DNA of 64,000 nucleotides. It comes from Thermoflavifilum sp. Lineage in GTDB: Bacteria > Bacteroidota > Bacteroidia > Chitinophagales > Chitinophagaceae. The stretch is from the NCBI RefSeq assembly GCF_014961315.1, contig NZ_CP063141.1, positions 2,326,754 through 2,390,753 on the forward strand, read 5' to 3'. The position numbers and the translations under genes were made by a program. The number at the start of each line of letters is the position of its first letter. Positions within the stretch are counted from its first letter, which is position 1. Below the pieces are notes generated by a model. The model had not been told where the DNA came from, did no database searches, and was given only the letters and a program-made list of their open reading frames with translations. Below are positions 9,457 to 18,017 of the stretch, piece after piece.

Positions 9457-10554
9457 TCAACGCAGGTATTTACGTTTGTTGCGTTCATAATCGTAAAACA
9501 CGAGCTGCCCCAGCTTGTCGATGCCTGAGAAAAAGGCTTTGCCCTGATTGGTTTCGGTGAAATCTTTCACAAAAGCCTGCAACCAGGGATCGCTGGCCAG
9601 CATGAAGGTGGTGATGGGTATTTTCAGTTTGCGGCACTGGGCGGCGAGATTCAGGGTGCGTACCACAATTTTGCGGTCGAGGCCGAAGCTGTTTTTATAG
9701 TATCGATTACCGATTTTCAAACAGGTGGGCTTACCGTCGGTAAGCATGAAGATTTGTTTATTCGGGTTTTTGCGTCGGCGCAGGATTTCCATAGCCAGCT
9801 CCAGTCCCGCCACCGTGTTGGTATGATAGGGCCCCACCTGCAGGTAGGGAATATCTTTGATTTCGATACGCCAGGCGTCGTTGCCGAACACGATGATGTC
9901 GAGCGTATCCTTCGGGTATTTGGTGATGATGAGCTCACTCAGTGCCATAGCCACTTTCTTTGCCGGCGTGATGCGATCTTCACCGTACAGGATCATCGAG
10001 TGGGAAATATCGATCATCAACACGGTGGAGGTTTGCGTTTTATAGTCGGTCTCCCGTACTTCCAGATCGTCGGCTTGCATGCGAAAGCTATCGAGCCCGT
10101 GGTTGATCTGGGCGTTGCGGATGGAAGCGGTGAAATCGATTTGCTCGATGGTATCGCCAAACTGATAGGGGCGAGTATCGGCATTGATTTCATCGCCCAT
10201 ACCCGAAATAAACGTATCGTGGTTGCCGATGGCCGATTTTTTCAACTTGCCGAAGATTTCTTCCAGCGCGCTGCGACGTATTTCCTGTTCGCTGCGGGCG
10301 GTAATCACGATCTGTCCGGTACGTGTTTCTTCGTCCAGATAGCCTTTTTGTTTCATCTCTTCAATGAAATCGCCTATACCGTATTCTTCATTGGTTAAGC
10401 CGAATTGCTTGTCTAATTCGGTCAGCCAGCTCAGCGCTTCAGCCACATCACCGCTGGTGTAGGTGAGCAGCTGCATGAAAATATCTTTCAGCCGTTCAAA
10501 AGGCGATTTTTCATGTTCGCTGGGGTCATATCGGGTGAACCAGATTTCGCGCAT
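9457..10554 (-). CDS. VWA-domain protein, partner of the MoxR/ChlI-type ATPase
   Basis: 365 residues. An N-terminal helical region is followed by a von Willebrand A domain from about residue 175 with a complete MIDAS start (VLMIDISHSM: D-x-S-x-S), a later Thr/Gly region, and MLTDGKPT near 273. This CoxE/ChlD-like arrangement occurs with MoxR ATPases, whose gene follows 122 bp downstream on the same strand. Together they probably form a metal-dependent remodelling complex. ATG at 10554 is the start. Upstream, 10555-10726 is a divergent intergenic region shared with the sugar isomerase-like gene. The client protein is unknown. Confidence 0.8.
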   Translation of the reverse strand: MREIWFTRYDPSEHEKSPFERLKDIFMQLLTYTSGDVAEALSWLTELDKQFGLTNEEYGIGDFIEEMKQKGYLDEETRTGQIVITARSEQEIRRSALEEIFGKLKKSAIGNHDTFISGMGDEINADTRPYQFGDTIEQIDFTASIRNAQINHGLDSFRMQADDLEVRETDYKTQTSTVLMIDISHSMILYGEDRITPAKKVAMALSELIITKYPKDTLDIIVFGNDAWRIEIKDIPYLQVGPYHTNTVAGLELAMEILRRRKNPNKQIFMLTDGKPTCLKIGNRYYKNSFGLDRKIVVRTLNLAAQCRKLKIPITTFMLASDPWLQAFVKDFTETNQGKAFFSGIDKLGQLVFYDYERNKRKYLR

Positions 10555-10636
10555 AACATCCGTTTTTCAAGTTGCATAAAACACACATCTAATTTACGGT
10601 AAAAGCGCGAAAACAAACGTTTGTGTGCACGTTGGG

Positions 10637-10668
10637 CTTGACGGGCTGGGAAAATGCCGATATATTTA
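10637..10668 (+). promoter_or_regulatory. Possible Bacteroidota-type promoter for the isomerase-like gene
   Basis: CTTG at 10637-10640, 20 bp spacer, then TATATTTA at 10661-10668. Each element is one base from the Bacteroidota -33 TTTG / -7 TAnnTTTG consensus. It lies about 60 bp before ATG 10727. Moderate to weak support. Confidence 0.35.
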
Positions 10669-10726
10669 CACTTTCACGCATTTTGATGTCATTTTGCAGG
10701 ATATTTTAACCCAAATTTAACTGGCT

Positions 10727-11569
10727 ATGAAACGTTTGTGGATCATCATGATGATGGCATGCACGTGCTGGTCTGTCGCCGCGCGGGCCCAGCTCACCCC
10801 GGAAAAATTAGGATGGAAGCTGGGCACACAGGCCTGGTCGTTCCACCAGTTCACCTTTTTCGAAGCGGTGGATAGTACGCTGGCATGCGGACTGCATTAC
10901 ATCGAAGCCTTCCCCAATCAGCCCATTGGTGGCGGCATACCGGGAAAAATGGATTATCACATGTCGCCCGAAACGCGTCGGCAGATTTTGCAGAAGCTCA
11001 AACAAAAAGGTGTAACCCTGGTGTCGTATGGCGTGGTGGTGCCGGAGGGAGAGAAAGAATGGCGACAGATGTTCGATTTTGCGAAAGCCATGGGTTTGAT
11101 AAACATTGTCTCGGAGCCGAAAAAAGCCGATTTGCCGCTCATATCGCGGCTGTGCGACGCGTATCATATTAACGTAGCCATCCACAACCATCCCCGACAG
11201 AGCGGAGCGCCTTACTGGAGTCCCGATATTGTGCTGGCGGCCATCAAGGGCTTGAGTCCACGTGTGGGCGCCTGTGCCGATATCGGCCACTGGACACGTT
11301 CAGGCCTGAACCCCATCGAATGCCTGCGTAAGCTGCAAGGACATATCATCGAGCTGCATTTCAAAGACCTGAATGAGAAAAGTCCCGACGCGCATGATGT
11401 GCCGTGGGGACAGGGCGTGAACAATATTGCAGGGGTCATCCACGAGTTGTACCGGCAACATTTCAAAGGTGTAATCTCCGCCGAATATGAATACGACTGG
11501 GGACATAATGTGCATGATATCCAGGAAAGCGTGGCTTATTTTCGGAAGGTGGTGGCGGGTTTGAAATAA
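10727..11569 (+). CDS. Exported sugar phosphate isomerase/epimerase-like TIM-barrel protein
   Basis: 280 residues with a Sec signal peptide (MKRLWIIMMMACTCWSVAARAQ). The mature part is an AP-endonuclease-2/xylose-isomerase-like TIM barrel: LGTQAWSFHQFTFFEAVD, then IHNHPRQSG, GACADIGHWTRSG, IIELHFKDL and a final SAEYEYDWG. His and Glu metal-ligand positions typical of the family are present. Secreted members occur near Gfo/Idh/MocA and DUF1080 genes in Bacteroidota, where they may epimerise or cleave keto-sugars; here that locus is 4.8 kb away, so the link is inferred. It is transcribed divergently from the VWA gene. The repeat cluster begins just after the stop. Confidence 0.75.
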   Translation: MKRLWIIMMMACTCWSVAARAQLTPEKLGWKLGTQAWSFHQFTFFEAVDSTLACGLHYIEAFPNQPIGGGIPGKMDYHMSPETRRQILQKLKQKGVTLVSYGVVVPEGEKEWRQMFDFAKAMGLINIVSEPKKADLPLISRLCDAYHINVAIHNHPRQSGAPYWSPDIVLAAIKGLSPRVGACADIGHWTRSGLNPIECLRKLQGHIIELHFKDLNEKSPDAHDVPWGQGVNNIAGVIHELYRQHFKGVISAEYEYDWGHNVHDIQESVAYFRKVVAGLK

Positions 11570-11610
11570 GCGCCGGGAAATAGAGCTGTGCCGGGCCTGC
11601 TGTCTCATCA

Positions 11611-11721
11611 CCGTCCCTATCCTGAGCGTAGCGAAGGATCTGCTTAGTAATGGTATCGTCATTCCGAACGGAGAGAGGAATCTCCTGATTAGCGAATCCC
11701 TGCCTGTCAGCAGGCAGGCTT
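11611..11721. repeat. Intergenic palindromic repeat, copy A1
   Basis: A 111 bp sequence beginning CCGTCCCTATCCTGAGCG is repeated almost exactly at 11790-11900. Near its end is the perfect hairpin CCTGCCTG/CAGGCAGG (11699-11706 with 11711-11718). A 12 bp inverted repeat, GTATCGTCATTC at 11653-11664 and its complement at 11744-11755, encloses this hairpin and a second one (GCCCGG/CCGGGC at 11723-11740). It has no coding capacity and looks like a REP/MITE-type non-autonomous element. Confidence 0.75.
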
Positions 11722-11789
11722 CGCCCGGTCATAGCCGGGCTCTGAATGACGATACGAATGGAATAATTAGAAATACACCACCCTCATCG

Positions 11790-11900
11790 CCGTCCCTATC
11801 CTGAGCGTAGCGAAGGATCTGCTTAGTAATGGTATCGTCATTCCGAACGGAGAGAGGAATCTTCTGATGAGCGGATCCCTGCCTGCCAGCAGGCAGGCTT
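11790..11900. repeat. Intergenic palindromic repeat, copy A2
   Basis: Second direct copy of the 111 bp unit at 11611-11721, offset by 179 bp. It differs at a few bases (for example GAATCTT against GAATCTC) and keeps the CCTGCCTG/CAGGCAGG hairpin near its end. It ends about 90 bp before the M13 peptidase start, so it probably lies in or close to that gene's 5' region. The rest of 11570-11990 holds only the A1/A2 sequences and their flanks; no gene is visible. Confidence 0.75.
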
Positions 11901-11990
11901 ACCCCGTCTCAGCCGGGACCGTCTATCCAAAATCTATTTCCTTTTCTCGTGAGAATGATTATCTTTCGCTGTCAACCAAAATCCTTGCTT

Positions 11991-14021
11991 ATGAAACGAC
12001 ATGCACTTGCCCTTTTTGCCGTCGGCCTATGGCTGGCTTCCTGCACTACGCATCAAGAAAAACAGGCACAGACCTTTCTTGACTTCACCGGTATGGACAC
12101 GACCGTGGTGCCTGGCGATAATTTTTACCTCTATGCCAATGGCAACTGGCTCCGCCATACGGAGATCCCGCCCAGTCAGAGCAGCTGGGGCACCTTCACC
12201 ATTTTACGTGAGAACGCCCTGAAAAACATGCGACTGATACTCGATTCCGTGGCCAATGATAAAAACCTGCCCGAAGGCAGCATCGCTAAAAAAGTAGGTG
12301 ATCTTTACGCCAGCGGTATGGATTCCGCTCTGGTGGAAAGACTCGGCATCACCCCGCTCCAGGCCGACCTCCAAAAAATCGATCAACTCAAGACGCCCAC
12401 CGATGTGCTCTATTTCGCTGCCGCCGAACATCGCAAGGGCGACGGCCTCCTGTTCCGTTTTTATGCCTCTCCCGATGATAAGAACAGTACGAAGATGCTG
12501 GCGCAGTTCAACCAGGGCGGACTGGGCTTGCCCACGCGCGATTATTATTTTCGTACCGACAGCGCCACCAGGGCGGTGCAGCAGGCTTATCTGACTTATA
12601 TCACCCGCATCCTCACGCTGAGTGGGGAGGATTCCGTAAAAGCCCGTCAGGATGCCAACAATATCATGCGGCTGGAAACGGCTCTGGCTAAAGTTTCTAA
12701 GTCGCCTGTAGAATTGCGCGATCCGAACGCGAATTATCATAAGCTCACGCTTAAAGCGCTGACCAGCATGACCGGCATCGACTGGAAAGGTTTTCTGCAG
12801 CAACTGGGCGTTACCGATCAGGATACGGCTCTGGTGGGTCAACCCGAGTTTTACAAAGGTCTTTCGCAACAACTTAAAGCCACGCCGATGCCCGTGTGGA
12901 AAGCTTATCTGCGTTTTCACCTGATTAATAATTATGCGGGTTATCTGAGCAAACCCTTTGTGGATGCCAGCTTCGACTATTACGGTCGCACCCTGCGTGG
13001 CCAGCAGGAGCAACAGGAACGCTGGAAGCGCATGTGTTCCATGGTGGATAATGAAATGGGCGACGGCCTTGGCCAGCTATACGTGGCCCGCTTTTTCCCG
13101 CCAGCTGCCAAGCAACGCATGATGGAACTGGTCAACAACCTGCAGAAAACCTATGAAGAACGCATCCGTAATCTCGACTGGATGAGCGACAGCACCAAGC
13201 AAAAAGCTATCCAGAAACTGGAGGCATTCACGAAGAAAATAGGTTATCCCGATAAATGGAAAGATTATGCTACGGTGAAAATCTACCGCGACTCATTGAT
13301 CCGCAATATCCAGTCGTGCGATGCGTATGAATATAACCGTATGATCGCTAAAATCGGTAAGCCGGTAGATCGTACGGAATGGTTTATGACGGCACCTACC
13401 GTGAATGCCTATTACAATCCTTCATTCAATGAAATTGTATTCCCGGCAGGCATCCTGCAACCGCCTTTCTTCTACCAGAATGGTGATGATGCGGTGAATT
13501 ACGGCGGCATCGGAGCCGTCATCGGCCATGAAATGACCCATGGATTCGACGATGAAGGCCGCCAGTACGATGCTGAGGGCAACCTGCGTAACTGGTGGAC
13601 ACCGCAGGACTCGGCTCGCTTCATGCAAAAAGCCCAGCTGGTCATCGAGCAATACAATAATTCCGTGATCTTAGACAGTCTGCATGTGAATGGTAAGCTC
13701 ACCCTGGGTGAAAACATTGCCGACATCGGGGGTGTGGCCATCGCCTATGCCGCTTTCAAGAATACACCGGAAGGTAAAAGCAATCAGCTGATTGACGGGC
13801 TCACGCCCGACCAGCGCTTTTTCCTGTCCTATGCCCAGATCTGGCGGATGAAAAACCGCGATCGGTTAGCCCGCCTGCGTCTGCAGACTGACCCCCACTC
13901 GCCCGAAATGTATCGCGTGAATAATCCGCTTTCCGATCTCACACCGTTCTATCAGGCCTATCATGTGGTGCCCGGCCAGAAAATGTATCGACCCGATAGC
14001 CTGCGGGTGCATATCTGGTAG
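11991..14021 (+). CDS. M13-family (neprilysin/PepO-like) zinc metallopeptidase lipoprotein
   Basis: Endopeptidase of about 676 residues from ATG 11991. This start gives a lipoprotein signal (MKRHALALFAVGLWLASC, lipobox LASC), whereas the frame's earlier ATG at 11949 would bury it. An M13 N-terminal domain (PGDNFYLYANGNWL near residue 39) is followed by the catalytic part with HExxH in IGHEMTHGFDDEG near 512 and the third-ligand motif GENIADIGG near 571. NAYYNP and the C-terminal Arg/Trp region are also present, so it looks complete and active. It probably acts in the periplasm or at the outer membrane on peptides. Palindromic repeats lie just upstream and a good terminator follows at 14044. 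Confidence 0.92.
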   Translation: MKRHALALFAVGLWLASCTTHQEKQAQTFLDFTGMDTTVVPGDNFYLYANGNWLRHTEIPPSQSSWGTFTILRENALKNMRLILDSVANDKNLPEGSIAKKVGDLYASGMDSALVERLGITPLQADLQKIDQLKTPTDVLYFAAAEHRKGDGLLFRFYASPDDKNSTKMLAQFNQGGLGLPTRDYYFRTDSATRAVQQAYLTYITRILTLSGEDSVKARQDANNIMRLETALAKVSKSPVELRDPNANYHKLTLKALTSMTGIDWKGFLQQLGVTDQDTALVGQPEFYKGLSQQLKATPMPVWKAYLRFHLINNYAGYLSKPFVDASFDYYGRTLRGQQEQQERWKRMCSMVDNEMGDGLGQLYVARFFPPAAKQRMMELVNNLQKTYEERIRNLDWMSDSTKQKAIQKLEAFTKKIGYPDKWKDYATVKIYRDSLIRNIQSCDAYEYNRMIAKIGKPVDRTEWFMTAPTVNAYYNPSFNEIVFPAGILQPPFFYQNGDDAVNYGGIGAVIGHEMTHGFDDEGRQYDAEGNLRNWWTPQDSARFMQKAQLVIEQYNNSVILDSLHVNGKLTLGENIADIGGVAIAYAAFKNTPEGKSNQLIDGLTPDQRFFLSYAQIWRMKNRDRLARLRLQTDPHSPEMYRVNNPLSDLTPFYQAYHVVPGQKMYRPDSLRVHIW

Positions 14022-14043
14022 CAAGTGATTGATCATGTTCCAC

Positions 14044-14078
14044 GAGCCGGCATAGCCCATCATGCCGGCTCTTTTTTT
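14044..14078 (+). terminator. Rho-independent terminator after the M13 peptidase gene
   Basis: Perfect 10 bp stem GAGCCGGCAT (14044-14053) / ATGCCGGCTC (14062-14071), 8-base loop, then seven T. It lies 23 bp after the stop at 14021. Confidence 0.88.
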
Positions 14079-14128
14079 ATTTCAAGGGGTATGCATAAAC
14101 AACGGCTTTTGCGTTTATTTGTGAAGTC

Positions 14129-16033
14129 ATGAGCCTTTATGCACGGATGGGTTACTGTATGCTGACTGTCACGCTGTGTATGGCCGGCTTCATCCGGGCG
14201 GCGGCACAGTGTTCGGGCAGCCCGATATTCCTGGAAACCTTCGGCGGCAGCGCATCTTCACCGGAGGTGGGGCCGCCCCTGCCTTCGAGCGTTACCAGTT
14301 ATCAATATGTCTCGCAGGGCGAGATCCGGGACGGCCAGTACAGCATCAAAAAAACAACCGGGCCCATGTTTAACTGGTTTGCCAATGGCAAAGACCACAC
14401 AGGCAACGGTTACATGATGATTGTTAACGCCAGCTACGACCCGGGGAAGTTTTATGAAAGAAAAATCGACGGCCTCTGTGCAGGGAGTACGTTTTATTTT
14501 TCCGCGTGGATTGCCAATCTATTGCCGAAGAATCAATATGGCCGCACTCCACTCGACCCGGCTGTGCGCTTCCTCATCCGGAGTGCCGCGACGGGCGACA
14601 CCCTCGCACAATATGCCACGGGCACCATTCCACGTTACGATGTGTTTACCTGGACGCAGTACGGCATGCCCTTTACCCTGCCTGCAGGTGAAACGAGTTT
14701 GATTCTCACCATCTTTAATGATAATCCCGGTGGCATGGGCAATGATCTGGCTCTCGACGATATCGCCTTCACCATCTGCGGCCCACCTATTCAAACCTTT
14801 ATCACTGGCACCTATCAGGATAACGGTCGCTATGCCTGTGTGCACGATGCCGTCGCGCTCCATGCCGACCCACAAAATGGCTATTATCATCGCCCCCAAT
14901 ACCAGTGGCAGTTCAGCCGCGATCAGCAGCAGTGGAACGATATCCCCGGCGCTACCGACACGGTGCTGGCTATCTCCGATGTGCAGCCGGCCGACTCGGG
15001 CTGGTATCGCCTGCTGATAGCCGAGCAGGGTAATATTGGCTCACCCAATTGTCGGGTGGCATCCTCACCTCTGGCCTTGTTTGTTGAGCATCCCGACCCG
15101 ACTACCCTGATACAAACCAATAGTCCTCTGTGCGAACATCAAACGCTATCCCTGTCGAGCACGCAGTCGGCCCTCACCTATACCTGGCTGCTGCCCGATG
15201 GCAGCATACGAACCGACAGCAGCCTGCTGTTTACCGATGCCCGGCCCACCCTTTCCGGTCATTATACCCTGAAGGTGGTCACGCGCGGCGGATGCAGGGT
15301 ACAGGCCGACACGCTGGTGGAGGTGCAGCCCAATGAGTTGCACGTCAACCTGGGTAAGGATACCCTGTTGTGCAATCAGGATAGCCTCCTGCTCAATGCG
15401 GCCAACCCGGGTGCCGTTTATCGGTGGAATACAGGCGCTACCGATTCCGCCATCTGGGTAAAAACAGCGGGAACATATCAGGTCAGCGTTGCACAGGGTG
15501 CCTGTGAGGTGAGCGACAGCATACATATCGAGCACCTCACCCAGCCGGCGGTTGATCTGGTGTCCGACACCACGGCCTGCCTGGGCGATACTTTTTCCTT
15601 GAATGCCTATTCACCTCTTGCTACAACGTATCGCTGGCAGGATGGAAGCGACAGCATCCGTCGTACCATCAGTGAGAGTGGGGTATATATCGTGAGCCTG
15701 AGCAATGTGTGTGGCACAACACGCGATACGGTAAACGTGCAATTCATTTCCTGCGCTCCCGAGTTGCTGGTGCCCAATGCATTCACGCCGAACGGCGATG
15801 GCGTCAACGATCGTTTCCGGCCGCGGCAGACCTTTGCTCTGCGGTCGTTTTCAATGACCATCTTCGATCGGTGGGGTAATGCCATTTTCCATACCCATGA
15901 CCCACTTGCCGGCTGGGACGGCACCCTGAACGGCCATCCCGCACCCATGGGCACCTATGTGTGGTATATCGTTTACCAGAAACAAAACGGGAAAACCTAC
16001 CAGGCTAAGGGCACAGTGTTGCTAATTCGATGA
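14129..16033 (+). CDS. Secreted multi-domain protein with T9SS type B (gliding-motility-associated) sorting domain
   Basis: 634 residues. The signal peptide ends near AAAQ (about residue 27). An N-terminal beta-sandwich-like region (about 28-220, ending NDLALDDIAFTICGPP) is followed by an Ig-like domain (about 225-325, with DSGWYRLLIAEQG) and further PKD/Ig-like units, including LGKDTLLCNQDS near 412 and DTTACLGDTFSLNAY near 484. The C-terminal domain from about 545 has the hallmark VPNAFTPNGDGVND, IFDRWGN and GWDGTLNG. Such proteins cross the outer membrane by type IX secretion and are attached or released at the surface. The Ig-like repeats match the family of the giant protein at 59925. 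It follows the M13 peptidase terminator by about 50 bp. Confidence 0.88.
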   Translation: MSLYARMGYCMLTVTLCMAGFIRAAAQCSGSPIFLETFGGSASSPEVGPPLPSSVTSYQYVSQGEIRDGQYSIKKTTGPMFNWFANGKDHTGNGYMMIVNASYDPGKFYERKIDGLCAGSTFYFSAWIANLLPKNQYGRTPLDPAVRFLIRSAATGDTLAQYATGTIPRYDVFTWTQYGMPFTLPAGETSLILTIFNDNPGGMGNDLALDDIAFTICGPPIQTFITGTYQDNGRYACVHDAVALHADPQNGYYHRPQYQWQFSRDQQQWNDIPGATDTVLAISDVQPADSGWYRLLIAEQGNIGSPNCRVASSPLALFVEHPDPTTLIQTNSPLCEHQTLSLSSTQSALTYTWLLPDGSIRTDSSLLFTDARPTLSGHYTLKVVTRGGCRVQADTLVEVQPNELHVNLGKDTLLCNQDSLLLNAANPGAVYRWNTGATDSAIWVKTAGTYQVSVAQGACEVSDSIHIEHLTQPAVDLVSDTTACLGDTFSLNAYSPLATTYRWQDGSDSIRRTISESGVYIVSLSNVCGTTRDTVNVQFISCAPELLVPNAFTPNGDGVNDRFRPRQTFALRSFSMTIFDRWGNAIFHTHDPLAGWDGTLNGHPAPMGTYVWYIVYQKQNGKTYQAKGTVLLIR

Positions 16034-16051
16034 ATGCTGGGATCACGGCGG

Positions 16052-16208
16052 CCCCACTATCGTCCTCATACTGACCCCGGCTTAGCCGGTGGAAGCCTGC
16101 CTGCTGGCAGCAGGTAGGGATCTGCTGACTAAGGGTATCGTCATTCCGAACGGAAGAGAGGAATCTCCTGAAGGAAAGGTATATCGTTCAACAAATTCCG
16201 GCCCATCG
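16052..16208. repeat. Intergenic repeat, copy B1
   Basis: Begins CCCCACTATCGTCCTCATAC and contains a hairpin around GGCTTAGCC, the GCCTGCCTGCTGGCAGCAGG palindromic stretch, and GGTATCGTCATTCCGAACGG, which is shared with the A copies at 11611 and 11790. A related direct copy starts at 16382. No coding potential. Confidence 0.65.
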
Positions 16209-16226
16209 GTAGGAATCTATTGATGG

Positions 16227-16300
16227 GCAGATCCTTCGCGGTGCTCAGGATGGGGACGGTGAGGGGGTGTATTCCTAATCATTCCATTTGTATCGTCATT
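16227..16300. repeat. Intergenic repeat, inverted copy of 11745-11821
   Basis: This stretch, from GCAGATCCTTCGCGGTGCTC to TATCGTCATT, is the reverse complement of 11745-11821 with a handful of differences. The two repeat clusters on either side of the M13/T9SS gene pair are therefore partly inverted relative to each other. Confidence 0.7.
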
Positions 16301-16381
16301 TCTCCTCCTGGCTCAGCCAGGGTCGGGATGACGGTACCATTCGGAATGAAGATGCGAATTGAATAATGAGAAATACTCCAG

Positions 16382-16538
16382 CCCCACTATCGTCCTAATC
16401 CTGACCCCGGCTAAGCCGGGGGAAGCCTGCCTGCCTGCTGGCAGGCAGAGATCTGCTGACTAAAGGTATTGTCATTCCGCACGGAGAGGCATCTCCTGAA
16501 TGGAATGTATACCGTTGAACAAACCCTGCCCATCAAGA
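16382..16538. repeat. Intergenic repeat, copy B2
   Basis: Second direct copy of the 16052 unit, offset by 330 bp, with CCCCGGCTAAGCCGGGG and GCCTGCCTGCCTGCTGGCAGGC hairpins and a diverged GTATTGTCATTCCGCACGG core. The whole gap 16034-16584 is made of these repeats and their flanks; I see no gene in it. Confidence 0.65.
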
Positions 16539-16584
16539 GATATCTCTCCCGGCTCAGCCGGAATGGAGTTGTAGAGGGGAAATG

Positions 16585-16660
16585 TCGGGGCGGCAGGATT
16601 CGAACCTGCGACCTCCAGGTCCCAAACCTGGCGCGATGGACCGGACTACGCTACACCCCG
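16585..16660 (-). tRNA. tRNA-Pro (anticodon TGG)
   Basis: On the minus strand the acceptor stem CGGGGTG pairs with CGCCCCG, with discriminator A at 16585. The anticodon arm CCAGG-TTTGGGA-CCTGG carries TGG, and the T arm contains GGTTCGAATCC. Length is 76 nt and the 3' CCA is not encoded. It lies 40 bp downstream of the hemL stop on the same strand, so it may be transcribed with the haem operon. Confidence 0.95.
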
Positions 16661-16700
16661 AAAAAGAGCTTATCGACGGCAAAGATAATCGGATTTCTGC

Positions 16701-17996
16701 TTAGCGGGATAAGATTTCTCCGATGCTGTCTTCAGCCGCCTGCACGGTATGCGCTATATCTTCATCGCTGAGGGCATCGCTCACAAACCAGCTTTCAAAA
16801 GGGGAGGGCGGCAGGTAAACACCCTTGTGCAACATGGCGTGGAAAAACTGTTTGAACAGCTCGTTGCTGGCGGCGCTGGCCGCAGCAAAATCATGTACTG
16901 GATATTCAGTGAAGAACACGCTGAGCATGGAGCCGATATGGGGTACCTGATGCACCACTCCTTTTTTGCCGAACACGGTGTTCAGGCCCTCGGCCAGTTG
17001 GTTGGTCTTCTGTTCCAGCCGTTCGTAAATATGTCGGTTCAGGTCGAGTTCGCGCAACAGGGTATAGCCGGCAACCATGGCCAGGGGGTTGCCACTGAGG
17101 GTGCCCGCCTGATAGACCTTTCCTGCGGGGGCAAGGAGCGACATGATCTGCTCTTTACCGGCCACGGCTCCTACGGGCAGGCCGGCACCGATGATCTTAC
17201 CAAAGGTAATCAGGTCGGCATCGAGGTGAAATCGTTCCTGAGCACCGCCGGGAGCCAGGCGGAAGCCCGTCATCACCTCGTCGAGGATAAACACGATACC
17301 CCGATCCCGGCAGCGCTGTTGCAAGCCCTCTAAAAAACCCGGCAGGGGCAGTACACAGCCCATATTGCCGGCTACCGGCTCCACGATGATGGCGGCTATC
17401 TCGTCTACATGAGCATCGAGGAGCGCATCCACGGCCTGCAGGTTGTTATAGGGCGCCACCAGCGTATCGGCCGCTACGGCAGCAGGCACACCCGGTACCT
17501 GCTGGATATCCAGTGTGGCCACACCACTGCCGGCCTGCACCAGGAAGCTATCGGCATGACCATGGTAGCAGCCCTCGAATTTGAGGATCTTGTTTTTACC
17601 GGTAAACCCTCGTGCCAGGCGGATGGCCGTCATACACGCCTCGGTACCGGAATTCACCATACGCACCTGGTCGATACGGGGCACCATCCGGAGGATCTGT
17701 TCCGCCATGAGCACCTCCAGCTCGGTAGGTGCGCCGTAGGAAGTGGAATGCTGTACCTGCTCCTGGATGGCCCTCACCACCGGCTCATAGGCATGTCCCA
17801 GTATCATGGGTCCCCATGAGTTCACATAGTCGATATACCGGTTGCCATCTATGTCGAAGAGGTAGGCCCCTCTGGCGGAGGCGATAAAGGGCGGCGTGCC
17901 ACCCACATGCTTGAAAGCCCTTACGGGCGAGTTCACCCCACCGGGGATCACCCGTTGGGCGCGGGCAAAAAGCTGTTCACTGTGATGCAGATCCAT
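16701..17996 (-). CDS. hemL: Glutamate-1-semialdehyde 2,1-aminomutase
   Basis: PLP enzyme that converts glutamate-1-semialdehyde to 5-aminolevulinate, the second step of the C5 haem pathway begun by HemA. About 431 residues from ATG 17996 (MDLHHSEQLFARAQRVIPGG); the frame also opens at TTG 18008. Diagnostic motifs are GGVNSPVRAF, the MVNSGTEACMTAIRLARG cofactor region near 116, FILDEVMTGFR near 239, and the Schiff-base Lys in ITFGKIIGAGLPVG near 262. Full length for the family. It is the last protein gene of the minus-strand haem operon, 21 bp after the hemB stop, and is followed by tRNA-Pro. Confidence 0.96.
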   Translation of the reverse strand: MDLHHSEQLFARAQRVIPGGVNSPVRAFKHVGGTPPFIASARGAYLFDIDGNRYIDYVNSWGPMILGHAYEPVVRAIQEQVQHSTSYGAPTELEVLMAEQILRMVPRIDQVRMVNSGTEACMTAIRLARGFTGKNKILKFEGCYHGHADSFLVQAGSGVATLDIQQVPGVPAAVAADTLVAPYNNLQAVDALLDAHVDEIAAIIVEPVAGNMGCVLPLPGFLEGLQQRCRDRGIVFILDEVMTGFRLAPGGAQERFHLDADLITFGKIIGAGLPVGAVAGKEQIMSLLAPAGKVYQAGTLSGNPLAMVAGYTLLRELDLNRHIYERLEQKTNQLAEGLNTVFGKKGVVHQVPHIGSMLSVFFTEYPVHDFAAASAASNELFKQFFHAMLHKGVYLPPSPFESWFVSDALSDEDIAHTVQAAEDSIGEILSR

Positions 17997-18017
17997 AACG
18001 GGAGGCAAGATAAGACC

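Noticed and set aside
7796..10554. Chlorophyll-type magnesium chelatase next to the tetrapyrrole operon
   Set aside because: The ATPase and VWA proteins are generic MoxR/CoxE-like; there is no ChlH-type subunit or other chlorophyll gene, and the haem operon is 6 kb away.
10555..10726. Possible riboswitch or leader RNA in the divergent region
   Set aside because: I could not recognise any conserved riboswitch core; only a weak promoter-like pair of boxes is present.
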